Shown here: piece by piece, positions 23,128 through 35,707 of the stretch | Position numbering within the stretch: position 1 is the stretch's first letter | How the letters are laid out: each line of letters opens with the position of its first letter | Source of the DNA: Gonatopus flavifemur | Lineage: Eukaryota > Arthropoda > Insecta > Hymenoptera > Dryinidae | Assembly: GCA_018340375.1 (NCBI GenBank) | Contig: JAFFJZ010000004.1 | Coordinates: 37,112,001-37,176,000 of the forward strand | DNA length: 64,000 nucleotides | Direction of reading: 5' to 3' | Position numbers and translations under genes: made by a program | The notes under the pieces: model-generated | The model's database searches: none | Told to the model about the DNA's origin: nothing | The model's input: only the letters and a program-made list of their open reading frames with translations

Positions 23128-23512
23128 ATGTTGGGTCTAGAGATATTCAAGAGACTCATTTTCGTGAGTGAAAAGATTAAATTGATTAACAGATCAATAG
23201 AAAAGAATAAGTCCAATAATAAGGTTTCGAATCGACTCCGCGAATCTTTGGAAAGGAATACCTCTCGATCCAATCGACTCCAAATATATATATTAAAGAA
23301 AATACAGGAATTAGAGGAATATCAGGCTAGATTAATCAAGAAATTCTATCACATCAATAAATGCAAATCAGTAATAAGGAGTTTTTCGATTGCATAAATT
23401 GTATTTCATTACTAGGAAAATATACTGAAATCTCAGACTCTGATTTGAAATTGTTGAGTTTGACGGAAAACGAACGATCTTATATCGATTTATTCAAATG
23501 TCTGTCTGAATA
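23128..23512 (+). pseudogene. Small coiled-coil / Cys-pair protein, copy 2
   Basis: A basic helical stretch (EKIKLINRSIEKNKSNNK ... LKKIQELEEYQARLIKKF) runs to 23397. A one-base frame change near 23360 then gives NKEFFDCINCISLLGKYTEI and SDSDLKLLSLTENE, ending in TAA at 23512. Aligned with copy 1, it shares the pattern IN-x-C, EF-x2-C-x2-C, LL-x-KYT and SD-x-L. The first Cys pair of copy 1 is reduced to one Cys here. Tandem duplication followed by decay is the simplest reading. Confidence 0.45.
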
Positions 23513-25409
23513 AAATTGTTTTTATTGTCATCCACTGTCGTTATTTCAATTTTCCTTTTTCAACTGTTCTGTTTCTCCCCATCCTTGTCCATGACGTAAA
23601 ATAGGGGAACTTACATTTTTAGGTATTGATATTTCATATTAATCCCTTCCATATGTCATTGAAAGAAATATTCTTCGAATATCTCTGGACGTGACATAAA
23701 AAGTAACCTGGTGATTGGTAATCTATCTTCAGAGGTGTTGATCATTTGTGGTATCGTTGAATTGAAGGTTTTTAATCAAAGTTCATCTAAACGGACCTGC
23801 AAGTACTGTACAAAATTATTCGTAAGTAATTTTGCATATAATGGTACCACTACAATTTTCAACTGGGTTTTATGAACATTCAATGTGTTAGATCAATAAT
23901 TAGATTTTCGTTTGTGGAAATATTGGCATGAAACAGTGTTGACCACTGAATGAGGCGAATTCATAGTAAATTGGTTATTCATCCTTCTGAAAATTACAGT
24001 TCAGTCTTTACATTGTGGATAATCTTCATCAATATCATTCTAACGATATTGTTGACATTTTCTCCACTATAATACCTAATTTTTCGCAACTGGCCCCAAG
24101 TTAAAGTGATACTGATTGTTGACTCCATTAATATTAATACAATCAGTATTTATTTGACTATTTTATTTGCATATCTAACCATACAATTATATTTACAGTA
24201 GCTCACTTTTCACTCCTTTTTTCAATCGAAAACTCACTTTTTACTCACTTTGCTCCACTAGCAACTCACTTTTCTCACTTATTTGAAACCGTTGAATCGC
24301 TAGCATGCCTGTGATCAAGAACACCTATGAAACCTCCAAATCTTCGATTCCTTGACATTCTCCAATAGCTGACGCCGTGATTTTCGCCGGAATTTTCGCA
24401 GTAAAATTCCAATGAATGTGATGAAATTGTAAACACTCCTTGTAGTCGACCTGTCTATTTTTAGTTATGTTGATTTTCTCCGAAAAGTTTAATAAATATA
24501 TCCTCAACGAGTAATAGCAAATGTCGAAACATTGGAACATGCATAATGTCATTATTCATAGAATAAGCTTCATGGAATTTTTCATCATAAATGGCCTGGA
24601 GAATTCACATTCTTGTCCTGGGAATCCTGGAATTGTCCTGGAATTCGGGAAAAAGGATTTGCCTCTTATCCACCCTGTAATTGTTCTACGACTATTTCAC
24701 AATCATCTGAAGACTTTTTCGGAACTGGTTTAACCAGGCTTCAGATTTGTTCTCAAGTTAATAACAGTATATCTAATATTTTATCAAGCTGCTTTGCTGA
24801 CTATCTGAAACTATTTCAGAACTTATTTCTGACTGCTTCATAACTGTGTATAGGTTATCCCAATCATATAATATTTTGATAGCCGTACAACAATACCATC
24901 ACGACAGTGCTTGAGTTTCGATTCCGCATTATTTCAAGGTTGCTTCGAAATACACTGTTATAAATTTCTGATTGAATTTTCAATCACATGTTATGGAAGC
25001 AATTTCCACTCACGTAAATGAAAAATAATGCACAGTAGTATTGAAAATCCAATAACCAGTTCTTCAAATTTCATGCACATGTTCTTGATTGTTGAGAGAA
25101 ATCATGATTGAAAATTCAATAACAAGTTCTTTAAATTTCATGCACATGTTCATGGTTGTTGAAAAAGAAAAAATCATATTCACAAGATGTGGACGCGGCA
25201 CGTCGAAACCGGACGCCAAAGCTCTATCACTCAAGCCACTGCCACTTATGTGGAATGGAGCATTTTTCTGCTTGTATGACCTCGCGTCCATTCTTCAAAC
25301 TTGTGAATCAAGATGTACTTGTGATGTAGAAACACTGAACAAACCGTGTGATCTAACTAGTACATAGTTGAAGTGGATACGTGGATGAGTTCGTCAAAGC
25401 GTTAGTATA
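23513..25409. other. No gene seen; a short tandem duplication at 25052-25158
   Basis: GTTCTTCAAATTTCATGCAC and GTTCTTTAAATTTCATGCAC recur about 75 bases apart, with ATTGAAAATTCAATAAC between copies. CCTGGAATTGTCCTGGAATT at about 24630 echoes the repeat at 11168. No protein motif was recognised, including in the 92-codon frame at 25089-25367. Confidence 0.35.
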
Positions 25410-25555
25410 CAGGGTGACCCAAGGGAGAAAAATTGTATTTCAAGGGCGTATTCTGCAGCCGTAATGCAAGAATTTCCCGTTTTTTGAAGATTAGTTTCTG
25501 AGATATGAGCATTTTTAGATTTGTTTTCAAATCCAAACCAACTCGGATCATTTTT
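25410..25555 (+). mobile_element. Single arm of the AGGGTG palindromic element
   Basis: ACAGGGTGACCCAAG begins it, followed by TATTCTGCAGCCGTAATGCA, GATATGAGCATTTTTAGATT and TTTTCAAATCCAAACC, all matching the arms of 18106-18674 in order. The second arm is absent. Confidence 0.7.
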
Positions 25556-26094
25556 GTTATTTTGAGTTGGATGCCTTCAAAGCCATGATTTGATTATAAT
25601 TATAATGATATTATAATCATATTATTATGTTATGATAATGGATTAAATTTTTCTAAGTTTTTTCACCACCTGTACATTAATTTCAATTCTCATGCACCAT
25701 AACTTGAGCATTCAATAACATGTATTTGGATTCCTATTTCAGTTCACAAAAATTGAATTTTCATTCACACACGTACATGAAATTTCAAGAAATTTTCAAC
25801 AGTGTCGGTAATATCCATCTGTTGATATCCATTCGAAAATCGTTTATAGACTGTTGAGAATTATCCGAGAACGCATTCGGTTATTGTTTCGGAATCTTTA
25901 TCCCCGGAAAAATTCCATAAGCACCTCTTTGCAAACCTGTTTCAGATATGTCTCAATCACGCATTTGTAACTAATTCATTGTATAGATAACCAACTGAAA
26001 GGTATGTGATGCGTGTTTACAACAAGGGTGCTGATGGAGGAGCAGATTTTTCCATGATATAACTACTCACTTTTATTCATAATTCAAGTAATGC

Positions 26095-26322
26095 AGGGGT
26101 ATCGGTGCTCGACCCCGTACATGTAGCTGACCCTTCGTGTGTAAATTCAATATATTGGGCAAAATATTCATCATTCCTCCAATCTCTATCCACCAACATA
26201 TTCCAGGAGGTTGACAATGCATAAAGATTCGACAAATGATCAGTATTTTACTCAATATATTGAATTTACACATGAACTCGGGTTAGTTACATGTGGCTAT
26301 ACATGTACAGAGTCGGGCACCT
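26095..26322. mobile_element. Foldback MITE, AGGGGTATCGGTGCTCGAC ends
   Basis: The left end pairs with GTCGGGCACCTGTACACCT. Inner words TGTAAATTCAATATATTG and CAATATATTGAATTTACACA are inverted copies. The short frames on both strands are the arms. Confidence 0.7.
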
Positions 26323-26330
26323 GTACACCT

Positions 26331-27894
26331 ACTTCATACTTAAGAGTGTTTTCCTCCATCTTTGCCAAATTTATTTATTTTCCCCCTCAGAACACGGAGA
26401 AAAATATGGTAATTTGACAAGTTTGTGGGGACGGATAGGGTAAACTCCTTTATGAATACCGACTCCCTTTCTTCCTGAATTTTTCCAAATTTGTCATGCC
26501 ATGTTTAAAAAGATGAGAATTTCGATCTTTGCGTGTGAGCATTTTCGCATCTGAACATTTTTTCGAAACTGTTTGACATTATAACAACTGCAGTTGTCTG
26601 AATTTTATAGTCTTTTAGGAATATGTTTCTGAATCATTTAAAGACGTTATAAAGAATGGTAGGTAACCAAATTCAGGCATTCCGAGTATGACATCTAAAA
26701 TTTCTCCAAGTTGAGTGGAAACATGATGAGTGCTCTTTCATATATCCCCGGAAATCTGAATTGTGTAATAGTTTCGAAGCTCAATAAATGTTCTGCTTCA
26801 AAATACGAGCAAAGCGAGTATATGTGGGCTACGATGTGTTCAAAATGAGCGAAGCGAACTCGGACTGCTGAGCGAAGCGAATCAGTCAGGAGGCGGTGCC
26901 CTCTCGTTCTTCAGTATACTTGATAAAATTTGCAACTGAATCAACAGATATAACTATAAATGAACATATCTATACACTGTTAGAAACCCCTGCATGGAGC
27001 TTCAATCACATGCGATGGAAGTGATTTTCATTCACGTGATGGGAAAATTTACTGAATTTTCGATTATACATGAATGAAAATTCAGTGTCTAAACCCTAGC
27101 AAGTATGTACAATTGGACTTCACTGGTCCAGCATAGGTGCTATCCTCCCGATATGGGCCCAAGACTGGACAAAAGTGAGGCTAAAATTCATGTGCGCTGG
27201 GGAACTATACTAGTATGGACAATATAATGTCGGAAAAATTGAAACTACAATTATATATAAGTGGATTCTAAATTCAGTCCCCAAGAATTTCAAATTCCAC
27301 TCACAGTAGAGTCCCGATTGAGGCAAGATGTTTCATCCTTTGTCATCTTCTAAAGAACAAAAGTCACAATAGACCCGAGTGGAAATTGAAACTCAGGATT
27401 GTCTAGGTATGGGCTAGTGAATTCTGGTACTATCTCATCACTGACTAGTGATCTTGGACAGTGAAGAGGTAATAATGTAACACTTACATCTCCCAGTGAC
27501 TGACACAAATCAACTATCCAGTAGGTAGATAGAAAAATATGCACAGCGGTGAAGCAGTTGTGATGATATCATTGAAAAAATAATAATTTTATTTCCATCC
27601 AATTGCACTGACAGACATCTTGGAGAACCTGGCGTTCTTCCGCAATTTGATAGTCACAGGTGGATTGAGATATTTCAAGTATCTCTGAAAAAATGCTCAC
27701 TCGGTGATGAGTTTCGATCCCGGGTCCCTTAGAAGATGAGCTAGATACGCTGTCCACTGAGTCAACTTCACTTTGGTTAATATCAAAGCATAATTCCCTA
27801 TTTTATACATACATTGTAAGGATGAAATTACATTTCCGCTATTCATACGCACCCTGCTGGGGAAATTGGATGGAAATGCATAGCATTTTTACTA
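26331..27894. other. No gene seen; one CACGGAG-family end
   Basis: ACACGGAGAAAAATATGG at 26395-26412 is an isolated family terminus. The 26800-26900 segment repeats GAGCGAAGCGAA-like words. Frames at 27350-27757 show no motif. Confidence 0.35.
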
Positions 27895-28122
27895 CACGGA
27901 GAAAAATAGATACTAATGGGTAAAACAAATATTATACGGGTTAGTATATGAGAAGAAGCATCTAGATTACACCCCTGGGATACTAGTCTTCAATAACTTT
28001 TTATTACTGCTTATAATCTGGATTATACTCTTTGAAATATGGATATTAGGGACTAGGAAAAATTGGTGCAATCCAGATGCTTGTGCTCGAATGCTTGTCA
28101 TTAGTATTGATGTTTCTCCGTG
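27895..28122. mobile_element. CACGGAG-family MITE, complete, TA-flanked
   Basis: The 228 bp element has ends CACGGAGAAAAATAGATACT and TATTGATGTTTCTCCGTG, with TA directly outside both. Inner arms GCATCTAGATTACACC and GGTGCAATCCAGATGC confirm foldback symmetry. This is the clearest single copy of the family in the window. Confidence 0.85.
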
Positions 28123-28879
28123 TAGCATCCGTTTCAATCCGGTTTCAATCGGTCACACCGATTAATCGGTTTCGTCGATTAATTAAGTTTATAATCCATC
28201 GACTAGTTGGGATTGAGACGACAAAATCATGAATGAGATGAGAGAAAAATTTCGTTAAGGCGAATCGAACTTGCGTCTTTGAAATTCCTTTCCCTTTTGG
28301 ATTCCAGATTTTAGAGTCATCCAGTTTCTTCAAGGGTGTAATCTGGAATTTTTTTTTGAAGGGGTCTAAATTATAGATGTATATCTATATACATGGAATA
28401 TATAGATATATAGAAGAGAAAAAATTGGGAATTTGGGAGGGGGTCTCTGTAGCCCCTGGACCCCCTCCCCTGGATACGCCTTTGAATCTTTTCCTGACAA
28501 AGTTAGATTCAAAATAAATAAATACAAATGCAATAGACCATGATTTTATGCGAGCCCAAATTGTAGCAGGTATAGTCACTGCTGGGAATGTTATTAATGC
28601 CAAACGCAGTTGCCTGTCCGGGGCTAATGCCAATATATTAATATTTTTTCATCAAAATAAAAAATTATTGGAATAAATAAAAAAAATTACTCAAACGAAT
28701 AACAAAATGTAGTTGGCATTGAGACACATTTGCAATTCCCATGTGTCCCAATTTACGTAGCCCTGAAACATGTGACGATTCCCTGGCTGTTTCGAAAGCA
28801 AATAATAAAAGCGATTTCGAAGCTGCAGAAGAGCATCATCTTTCAACTCAGGCTGAATTGAATGATTGGGTGAGGGATT
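28123..28879. other. No gene seen
   Basis: Frames at 28145-28633 have no motif. Repeated ACCGATTAATCGG words occur at about 28147-28185. Confidence 0.35.
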
Positions 28880-29990
28880 TAGAGCTCTCAAAACAGGCAG
28901 CAGAATTAATGCTTTTGTGAAAACATTCCCGGTTTATTTGAGAAACGTAAACAGCCTTACAATGCCAAAAAGTGGCAATTATTTATTGATAGCAGTAAAA
29001 CTAGTTCAAAAGCAGTTTTACTGCTTGAAAAGAAAACGGAAAACCATTGTACCCATTGCACATGCTGTCCACAATAAAGAATCCTATGAGATGATGGTAA
29101 AGTTGTTGGAATACATCAAATACGGAGAACACGATTGGATAGTTCGTTCTGATTTAAAAGTAGTGGATATGTTATGTGGAATGCAACAAGGATATACGAA
29201 ATATTGTTGTTGTCTACTATATGTCTCTGGAACAGTTGTGCTCGCGAACATCACTATGAGAAGAAACAATGGCCGAAAAGAAAAAACCACACATTGGGTG
29301 AAAAGAACTTAAAGTATGTGCCTCTCGTCGAAAAAGAAAACATTATTACACATCAAACTCGGGCTTTTAAAACACTTCGTCAAAGCGTTGAACGAAGAAG
29401 GTCAAGCGTTCACGTATCTGGGGACCCTTTTTAGAAATCTGTCTGCAGCTAAAATTAAGAAAAGAGTCTTTGATGGTCCACGAATAAGAAAACTGCTGAA
29501 AGATGAAAAATTCCAAAGTATTTATTCCCCAACGAGAATGCAGCCTAGAATTCGTTCAAGTCAATTGTTTCTGGTTCCCTTGGGAATTATGGAGGTCCGG
29601 AATATTATATTATCGTTGCCAATTTACTTGAGAATTATGCAAGAATGGGTATACGATAATGTTCTTCTATTCCATCCTATTTAATTATTTGTCATGAATA
29701 TATAATGTGTTCCTTCAATGTTCCCAACAGAAATAAATATGTCTTTCAAAGTTCATTTTTTACACTCCCACTGAAACTTTTTCGCGGAGAACCTGGGTGA
29801 TGTCAGTGATGAACATAGTGAGAGGTTCCATCAACAGCTGAAGTTCATGGAGCAGTGCTACCAGGGATTTTGGAATGGAATTCCAAATGGGGATTATATT
29901 CGGTTTCTGATCAGAGAAACGGATGCTACGAAGAACAAAAGACAATCAAGGAGCCGAAATTACTTTGGATGCTTATTTTTCTTCAATATA
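28880..29990 (+). pseudogene. Degenerate copy of a repetitive arthropod protein family
   Basis: Successive frames read as one protein broken by shifts and stops: DWIVRSDLKVVDMLCGMQQG (29135), then HYEKKQWPKRKNHTLGEKN and VPLVEKENI, then KLGLLKHFVKALNEEG (29347), IRKLLKDEKF, and after a gap DVSDEHSERFHQQ with YQGFWN (29790-29870). From memory this order matches a widespread uncharacterised protein, found in many copies in arthropod genomes, with a conserved SDEHGERFH motif. That match is recollection, not a search result. At least four frame changes make this copy non-functional. Confidence 0.5.
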
Positions 29991-30683
29991 TTGGAATAAA
30001 AATGATTCAAGTCAGTTGGACTCGGGTATAAGCTATGGATAACTAAAGGTCTGAAAATGAAGAAAATGTTGAATTTTGACACTTGTAAATGAATGGTCGT
30101 AACTTCGGTACTTTTTCATATATTTCCCTTTGTAAATAGCTCATTTTCTCGGTAAAAGTGCGAACCACATGTAGAAAATTTGAAATGGGAGATATTTCTA
30201 CAGTTTCTATTTTTCCTTGGCGAAAAAATAACTTTTTCCCCCTCATTCTGGTCAAAAAAACAGTATTTTCTTCAAATATTTTGATTACTTGCACCCAAAC
30301 TACCCAAGCAATCACGAATGGTGACGGTGATATTTGTTGGCCATTCACTTATGTACATTTTGACACTTTTTGGAATTAGATTGGCCGCTTATGAATCGAG
30401 ATATACTCCAACCAGTAAAACTACAATCGAAAAATTCTTTTCTCAATTTCAAAAATCCATATCTCGAAAACATATCCAGAAAAATTTTTTTTAGTGATTT
30501 TCGAAACAGTCAGCCAAAATGCATTAGGAAAAAATAGTAGCGTCGAATGTACAAAATTCCTTTTTCATTTTGTAGACTTGTGTTTTTAGGAAGTTGTTTT
30601 TTCTTTGAGGGTTGAACAAAGATAGCACTGCCTAAAAGTTGAATCTTTCATTCCAAACTAATTACACGTCTTTCTACTTCGTA
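29991..30683. other. No gene seen
   Basis: Opposing frames at 30043-30379 overlap fully and have no motif. Confidence 0.35.
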
Positions 30684-30761
30684 CACTGAGAAAACAGATA
30701 TCTTGAAAAATAAAGAAAATCCATAAATTATGGTACTTTTTAAGATACCTTTTTCTCCGTG
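30684..30761. mobile_element. Minimal CACGGAG-family MITE (78 bp)
   Basis: CACTGAGAAAACAGATATCT pairs with AAGATACCTTTTTCTCCGTG. TA lies on both sides. Confidence 0.75.
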
Positions 30762-30792
30762 TAGTCTTCACTCGCTCCAGTAGTATATGCTT

Positions 30793-31054
30793 TAAGGGGA
30801 TACCAGCGGCCCCTGACGATGCAACCCGAGCCAAATCTTTTCTGACAAATTATGCGAAAATAAAGCAATAAGAAGAAAATGTCGCTCTGTACAGACCATC
30901 TTCATTGATTGAAGAAGGTCAGTACAGAGCGATATTTTCATTTAATTTCTTTGTTTTCGAGTATTTTGTCAGAATAGTTTTGGTTATGTCCTTTTCTGAC
31001 CAATGGGTCTGGTTTCATCTTTAGGGGTCGCTGGTATCACCTTGAGGTCTAATT
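30793..31054. mobile_element. Foldback MITE, AAGGGGATACCAGCG ends
   Basis: AAGGGGATACCAGCGGCCCC pairs with AGGGGTCGCTGGTATCACCT. The inner arms (TGTCGCTCTGTACAGACC, and GGTCAGTACAGAGCGATA) meet at a short loop near 30905. It shares internal sequence with 5028-5232. Confidence 0.8.
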
Positions 31055-33723
31055 GATTCGGTTTTATATCAAGTTTTTCTCTAGAACAGCGGTGCAAGCC
31101 TCGTAAATTTCTAGATCATTCTTACAGGGGATACTGATTGTGAGAGAGAGTCCACTTCAGACAGAAAACCTAATTAAATTCTTCCAATGGTGACAAAAAA
31201 ATCTCTTCCGTTCAAATGCATGTTTGTTTGTTCCAAAATGTGTTTTATCAAATCGATTAAGAGAGGTATATCAAGTGGAAAGGCAGGAGTTTCATGAGTT
31301 TTTTCAAGGTAGGAATAATGCAAAAATTTCTTGAAGGCCTTTCAAATTTATTATTGAAACATTCCAGTTTAGAAGAAAATTATTTTTCATGAATTTTTTA
31401 CAAAACCGCGGATCTACAAGGCGATTTTGGCGATCACTTTTGAAGTTTGCGTCAAAAATGACAGCTGCAAGTCTTACCTGAAACAAAGAGAAAAAATAGT
31501 ATAATATCTTAGAATTGAAATTATTTCCTTCGACATGAACCTCTATTCAGTTGCAATTAGGCATTTTTTCGAAATTGATGATTGCCGATAGAGTATCATC
31601 CACTACTCAAAGCTTTTCAGCTGCTCAAAATTGTTCGAGTGTTTCATTAGTTTTTTCAGAATTTCTACAAATCTGAGAGGTGAGGCATCATAAACATCTT
31701 CGGAAATTTATCAATCCCTCGCAAAATCATTAAATACCGTAAAATGGGGTGAATGGGATCACCCAGAAAAAATGTTGAATGGAGTCATAACTAATTATAT
31801 AATTCATAGAAATGGTTACAGAAGAATAAAATCATACTTCATTTTTCGATCAAAAGAATTCTCATAACCGTGAGACTTGTAATTGTTCTACATGATTCGT
31901 GGTCATATTCAACGGATATTAAGAATAGAAAACCACTACTTGGATTCATTCGCACTATCCTGATGGCTCCTTGAGGGCAACCGGGTGACGGCAGAATCTT
32001 TTCCTTTCTTTTTTCTCCGAGTTGAGACCAAGGTTCTCAACTACTTTACAGGATAGGAGATGGTAACCTCGAGACTGGAACACGCTGGTACGCTCACACA
32101 AATAACCCGGTCGTCGTAATAGCGTAAGCATGGTAGTAATGATATAAAGCTGGGTGTAAAGAAGTAAGAGCAGAGTAAGAAGGAAAAAGGAACAGCTCAA
32201 AGAGAGAAGTGAAGAGCAATGGAGAAACAGGGATAGTGATCTTTTGCTTTTTCTTTTTTATTTATTTTTTTGTCTCTGTTTTTTTCCGGCAAAGTCAGCC
32301 ACAGGAACATTGGTCAACCATTGGATGTTTGTTGAAGTGTTTAGAAAGTAATCTAGTCCGAGGTATAGAAACTGTTCTGCGGTCAATTGTCTGAATTATA
32401 ATATAGGAGTATCATTCTGTAATTGGGGTATATATAATGATCGCTTAGAAATGTGCTTCGTCAATCAATCTAATCACGTTTTTTTCACACAACCTGAAGA
32501 AAAAATGTTCGACTCCACGTGTAGATATTAGGAAACAACAACTCTGTTCTACACAACGTATGCATGATATTAGCTGTCTTGTTTCAAATGTCTTTGACCA
32601 ACGCGTCGATAAATTTAATTAACCCTAATTAATGAATTAATTAGTCGCCAATGATGCCTCTGCCTCGTCGGATTCCGCAGTTCTTTCCAAACAGTACTGC
32701 AGGGGAACCTTTAAGGAAATTTACTTCATTTTTACCAGAACGCTTTATATTCCCGCGGCGCACATGCGACAGACTATTAAATCAAGATAAACGGACTTGA
32801 AATGACATAGATTTATTCGAATAAAATAATAATTGATTGAAAAGATGTTGATACAAAAGAAATATTAAAAACTAAATACAATGCAAGAGAAACGGGAGCA
32901 ACACTTCGTAAAAGAGATATCTTGGATCTAAAGAAAATACATTATTAATCCGCCCTTTTCTCCCACAGCACATAATATAGCTGCGAATACTTCTTGATAA
33001 GATATTATAAATCATTGTTATGCATTAAACATTCCTAGTGAACGCATAATTTATGAAAAAACTTGGTCCAACATTTGGATTGCTTTGTCTGATGCTTGAA
33101 TGCCTTAATGTCTTCACACCGCACGCAGGTCCCGATATACATTATAAAAAAATCTGTATAACCTAAAAGATCGATTTCAAATCGTCGATCTCTACTACTT
33201 TTTGACAGGTTTCGTCACATATCATGAATCTTCATTACAAATAATCGGGGTTCCGGTTGGATCTCATTGGATGACATAGAATCCTGTTTAATTCCTCATT
33301 CGTTCATCGGATTTTGTAGAAGAATATTTCCCACAGGTTATAAAATATTCATTTTCTATATATATACTTGAATATTTCAATTATGGACAACAAATAAATC
33401 CTCGTTTCATGGGAATGATCAATCTTCATGAATAAATTGCTCCATAAAGGAATACTTAATCAGAAATCTTTCAAAAGAACTGGCCAAGTCATTTTATCTT
33501 CTCAACCAATTACGGATTATTCAATAATCACGTGAATTCATTCACAAGAACGCCAACTGCGATTATATATCAACTGAATTTCCAAACACAGAAGTTGATT
33601 GATGCGCAAAGCCGTTAACAATGCACGTTTATGTTTTATAAATTCATTTGAAGAAAAAGTTTCAATCATTATATAAGTCACGATATATGTTTTGTCATTC
33701 GATTTTATCCTTATTTGTTTCAG
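31055..33723. other. No gene recognised; likely upstream intron or intergenic DNA
   Basis: Short frames at 31304-31486, 31955-32200 and 32209-32394 lack motifs. If the exon at 33724 has upstream partners, part of this stretch is intron. Confidence 0.35.
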
Positions 33724-33952
33724 GTTATCATGATGCGTTTATTTAAACGACACTTATCAGATACGAGTCCGCAGTTGGTTTCCGCAACGCCCATAAAATC
33801 GCAAGACGGTACCGCTTCCACTCCCAACAACAAAGGTACCAAAGATAGTAACGAACTGAATCAAATCAATGGAGGTGATGCAGTTACGCGAAACTCCTTC
33901 AAAAGTCATGATATTCAGAAGACGATTGAGCAATCGTCTACGAGTCGGAAAG
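33724..33952 (+). CDS. Host gene, exon A (unrecognised protein)
   Basis: The acceptor CTTATTTGTTTCAG ends at 33723 and the donor AAAG|GTAAAC lies at 33953. The frame has in-frame ATG codons at 33730 and 33733. Either could be the start, or the exon may continue coding from upstream, because the frame is open through the splice site. The visible peptide begins MMRLFKRHLSDTSPQL and is rich in Ser, Thr, Asn and Lys with no clear domain. One base of a codon is left at the donor, which fits the acceptor of the next exon exactly. I do not recognise the gene. Confidence 0.7.
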
Positions 33953-34251
33953 GTAAACCATGAAAAGTGAAATGTTGCTGAAGCTTGAATCGTTTATTGA
34001 AACGAATTAATAATCGAATAACGAAATACTCAGATAGAACCTCAGTTGAAGACCCAAAATCTTGCAGCGCATTCCTCAAACGATGTTTTCACTTCCAACA
34101 AGTCAATTTGAGGTGATAAATAACGAAAAGTTATCGTCTTTTGTTGGTTTGAATTTTCGTTCCGTTTTTATAATCAATTCAAACTTCTACAACATAAAGT
34201 GAATCTCCTATCAATAATGATTCAAATTTACATGTTTCCCTTCCTTTGCAG

Positions 34252-34403
34252 GTACTATCTCTACGCTGGGAAGAAAATTTGAACGCAGATGGGATCAGTT
34301 GAAACGCTCTGATAGTTCTGAATTTTTATCAGTATCCGGACGTAGAAAACGATGGAGCCCCAATCGAAAAAGTTGCAGTGATGCTCTGGACGAGAGAAAA
34401 AAT
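34252..34403 (+). CDS. Host gene, exon B (unrecognised protein)
   Basis: The acceptor TTCCTTTGCAG ends at 34251. Joined to exon A the frame continues as Gly-Thr-Ile-Ser, then GRKFERRWDQLKRSDSSEF and SGRRKRWSPNRKSCSDALD. The donor AAAAAT|GTAACT is at 34404, in phase 0. The exon is strongly basic, with Arg/Lys-Trp motifs and several Ser-centred sites that could be phosphorylated. It looks more conserved than exon A but matches no family I can name. Confidence 0.7.
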
Positions 34404-34475
34404 GTAACTTTCACCATTCATTATCCTAAATAATTGTGAATAAGAGTAAGTCTAAGAACATTCATCAGGAGTCCA

Positions 34476-34683
34476 CACAGCACATGCCAAATCAACTCTC
34501 ATTGTGTCAGTTTCAAACGGATTCATAAAGAATTTTTGGGGATTCATCAAACATTCTCCTTGAATGCCAGAAATTCATAAAGACCTCATTCTGAAATGTG
34601 TGAACGGGGACTCTTGAAGGATCTCACGATCAATTCATAAAGCATTCTTTATGACTACATCAGAACCAGCGTGCTGTATGTGA
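34476..34683. mobile_element. CCCACACAGCAC-family MITE, longer copy
   Basis: CCACACAGCACATGCC and ACCAGCGTGCTGTATGTG form the ends. GGATTCATAAAGAATTTTTG and AATTCATAAAGCATTCTTTA are the inner family words, here duplicated. Confidence 0.55.
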
Positions 34684-34781
34684 TGGTTGTGGATGAGTTG
34701 TCTAGATGCGGGAAATCTAGCTTTATTTAAATAATCACCCGCGAGATGAGAAATAGCTCCGTTCAAAATTCATAATAAACA

Positions 34782-34924
34782 CACTGAGAGAAATAATTAC
34801 TATATATTCAATATAGTATATAGTTACTGTATATTCAATATAGAAATAATTACTATATAATATAAATATTTACTGAATATTCAAGAATATGTTTTCTTGG
34901 TATTAGTAATTATTCCTCTCAGTG
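34782..34924. mobile_element. MITE with CACTGAGAGAAATAATTACT ends
   Basis: The 143 bp element has a mirrored right end, TAGTAATTATTCCTCTCAGTG, and an AT-rich centre of ATATTCAATATAG repeats. The CACTGAG terminus resembles those at 12877 and 30684. Confidence 0.75.
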
Positions 34925-34981
34925 CACGGAGTCGTGAATGCTTCATACACAAATGGGAATTAGAGACTTATAAAAATCGTT

Positions 34982-35707
34982 CCCAAACAGCACCGAAAGT
35001 TCTCAAAACGTTTTAAAAACGTGTCCAAAGTCCCACAGATGTTGGTTTCCAAAAGCACATTTTTCAAACGTCTTAGGAACATTCATTCAATCCGTTGGGC
35101 ACGGGGAGCACGTTTTGGGGACATTGTTGACACATGCTATGGTACGTTTTCAGAACATTTTCGAGACGTTATATGAAAACCAAGTATTTTATCTCTAACC
35201 TATACAAATGTATATTTATAGTTTTACCAGGGAAAAAAGTACCAAACAACCATAAAAATATGTTTTGTATTGAATATTTGGAAAGATTCCTTTCCAGAAG
35301 TTCAAAAATATTGACAGAATATAAGTTATCAAGAATTAAGTCAATATACTAAGTTTCACAGAACCTCAAAATCGACGCGAAACAAAATTTCACTATCTGC
35401 AATGTATTAAAGAGATGCAAATGTAATTTATCAAATCTATCGATACAGGCTTCACCGCGATTCATTTGCATCTCCTCGAAATGGAGAATTTTAAAAGATT
35501 TGGCACAAATTTGATCTCTAACAAATTCTCATTTAACATGTCTCATAAACGTTCCATGGAAACCTAAATAAGACTATAACGGACATTTGTACATCCCTGG
35601 AATGTCTATGCGACATTTTTAAAACGTCCTAGAACATTTTTTGAACGTTCTTCTTGTGACCAAGTACGTTTTCTGAACGTCCGAAGAACGTCTCAGTGCT
35701 GTCTGGG
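34982..35707. mobile_element. 726-bp element with CCCAAACAGCAC ends
   Basis: The left end CCCAAACAGCACCGAAAGTT and the right end AACGTCTCAGTGCTGTCTGGGG are inverted. AACGTTTTAAAAACGT-type words recur along it. Its terminal motif resembles that of the short CCCACACAGCAC palindromes, but its body is shared with 8120-8480 instead. No transposase frame was found. Confidence 0.65.

Noticed and set aside
25089..25367. 92-codon frame with several Cys residues
   Set aside because: The first half is the locally duplicated AT-rich repeat, the Cys spacing fits no known finger, and there are no splice sites.
31955..32200. Antisense frame with a hydrophobic, signal-like start
   Set aside because: The Leu-rich start comes from a low-complexity AG-rich tract on the plus strand; nothing else supports a gene.
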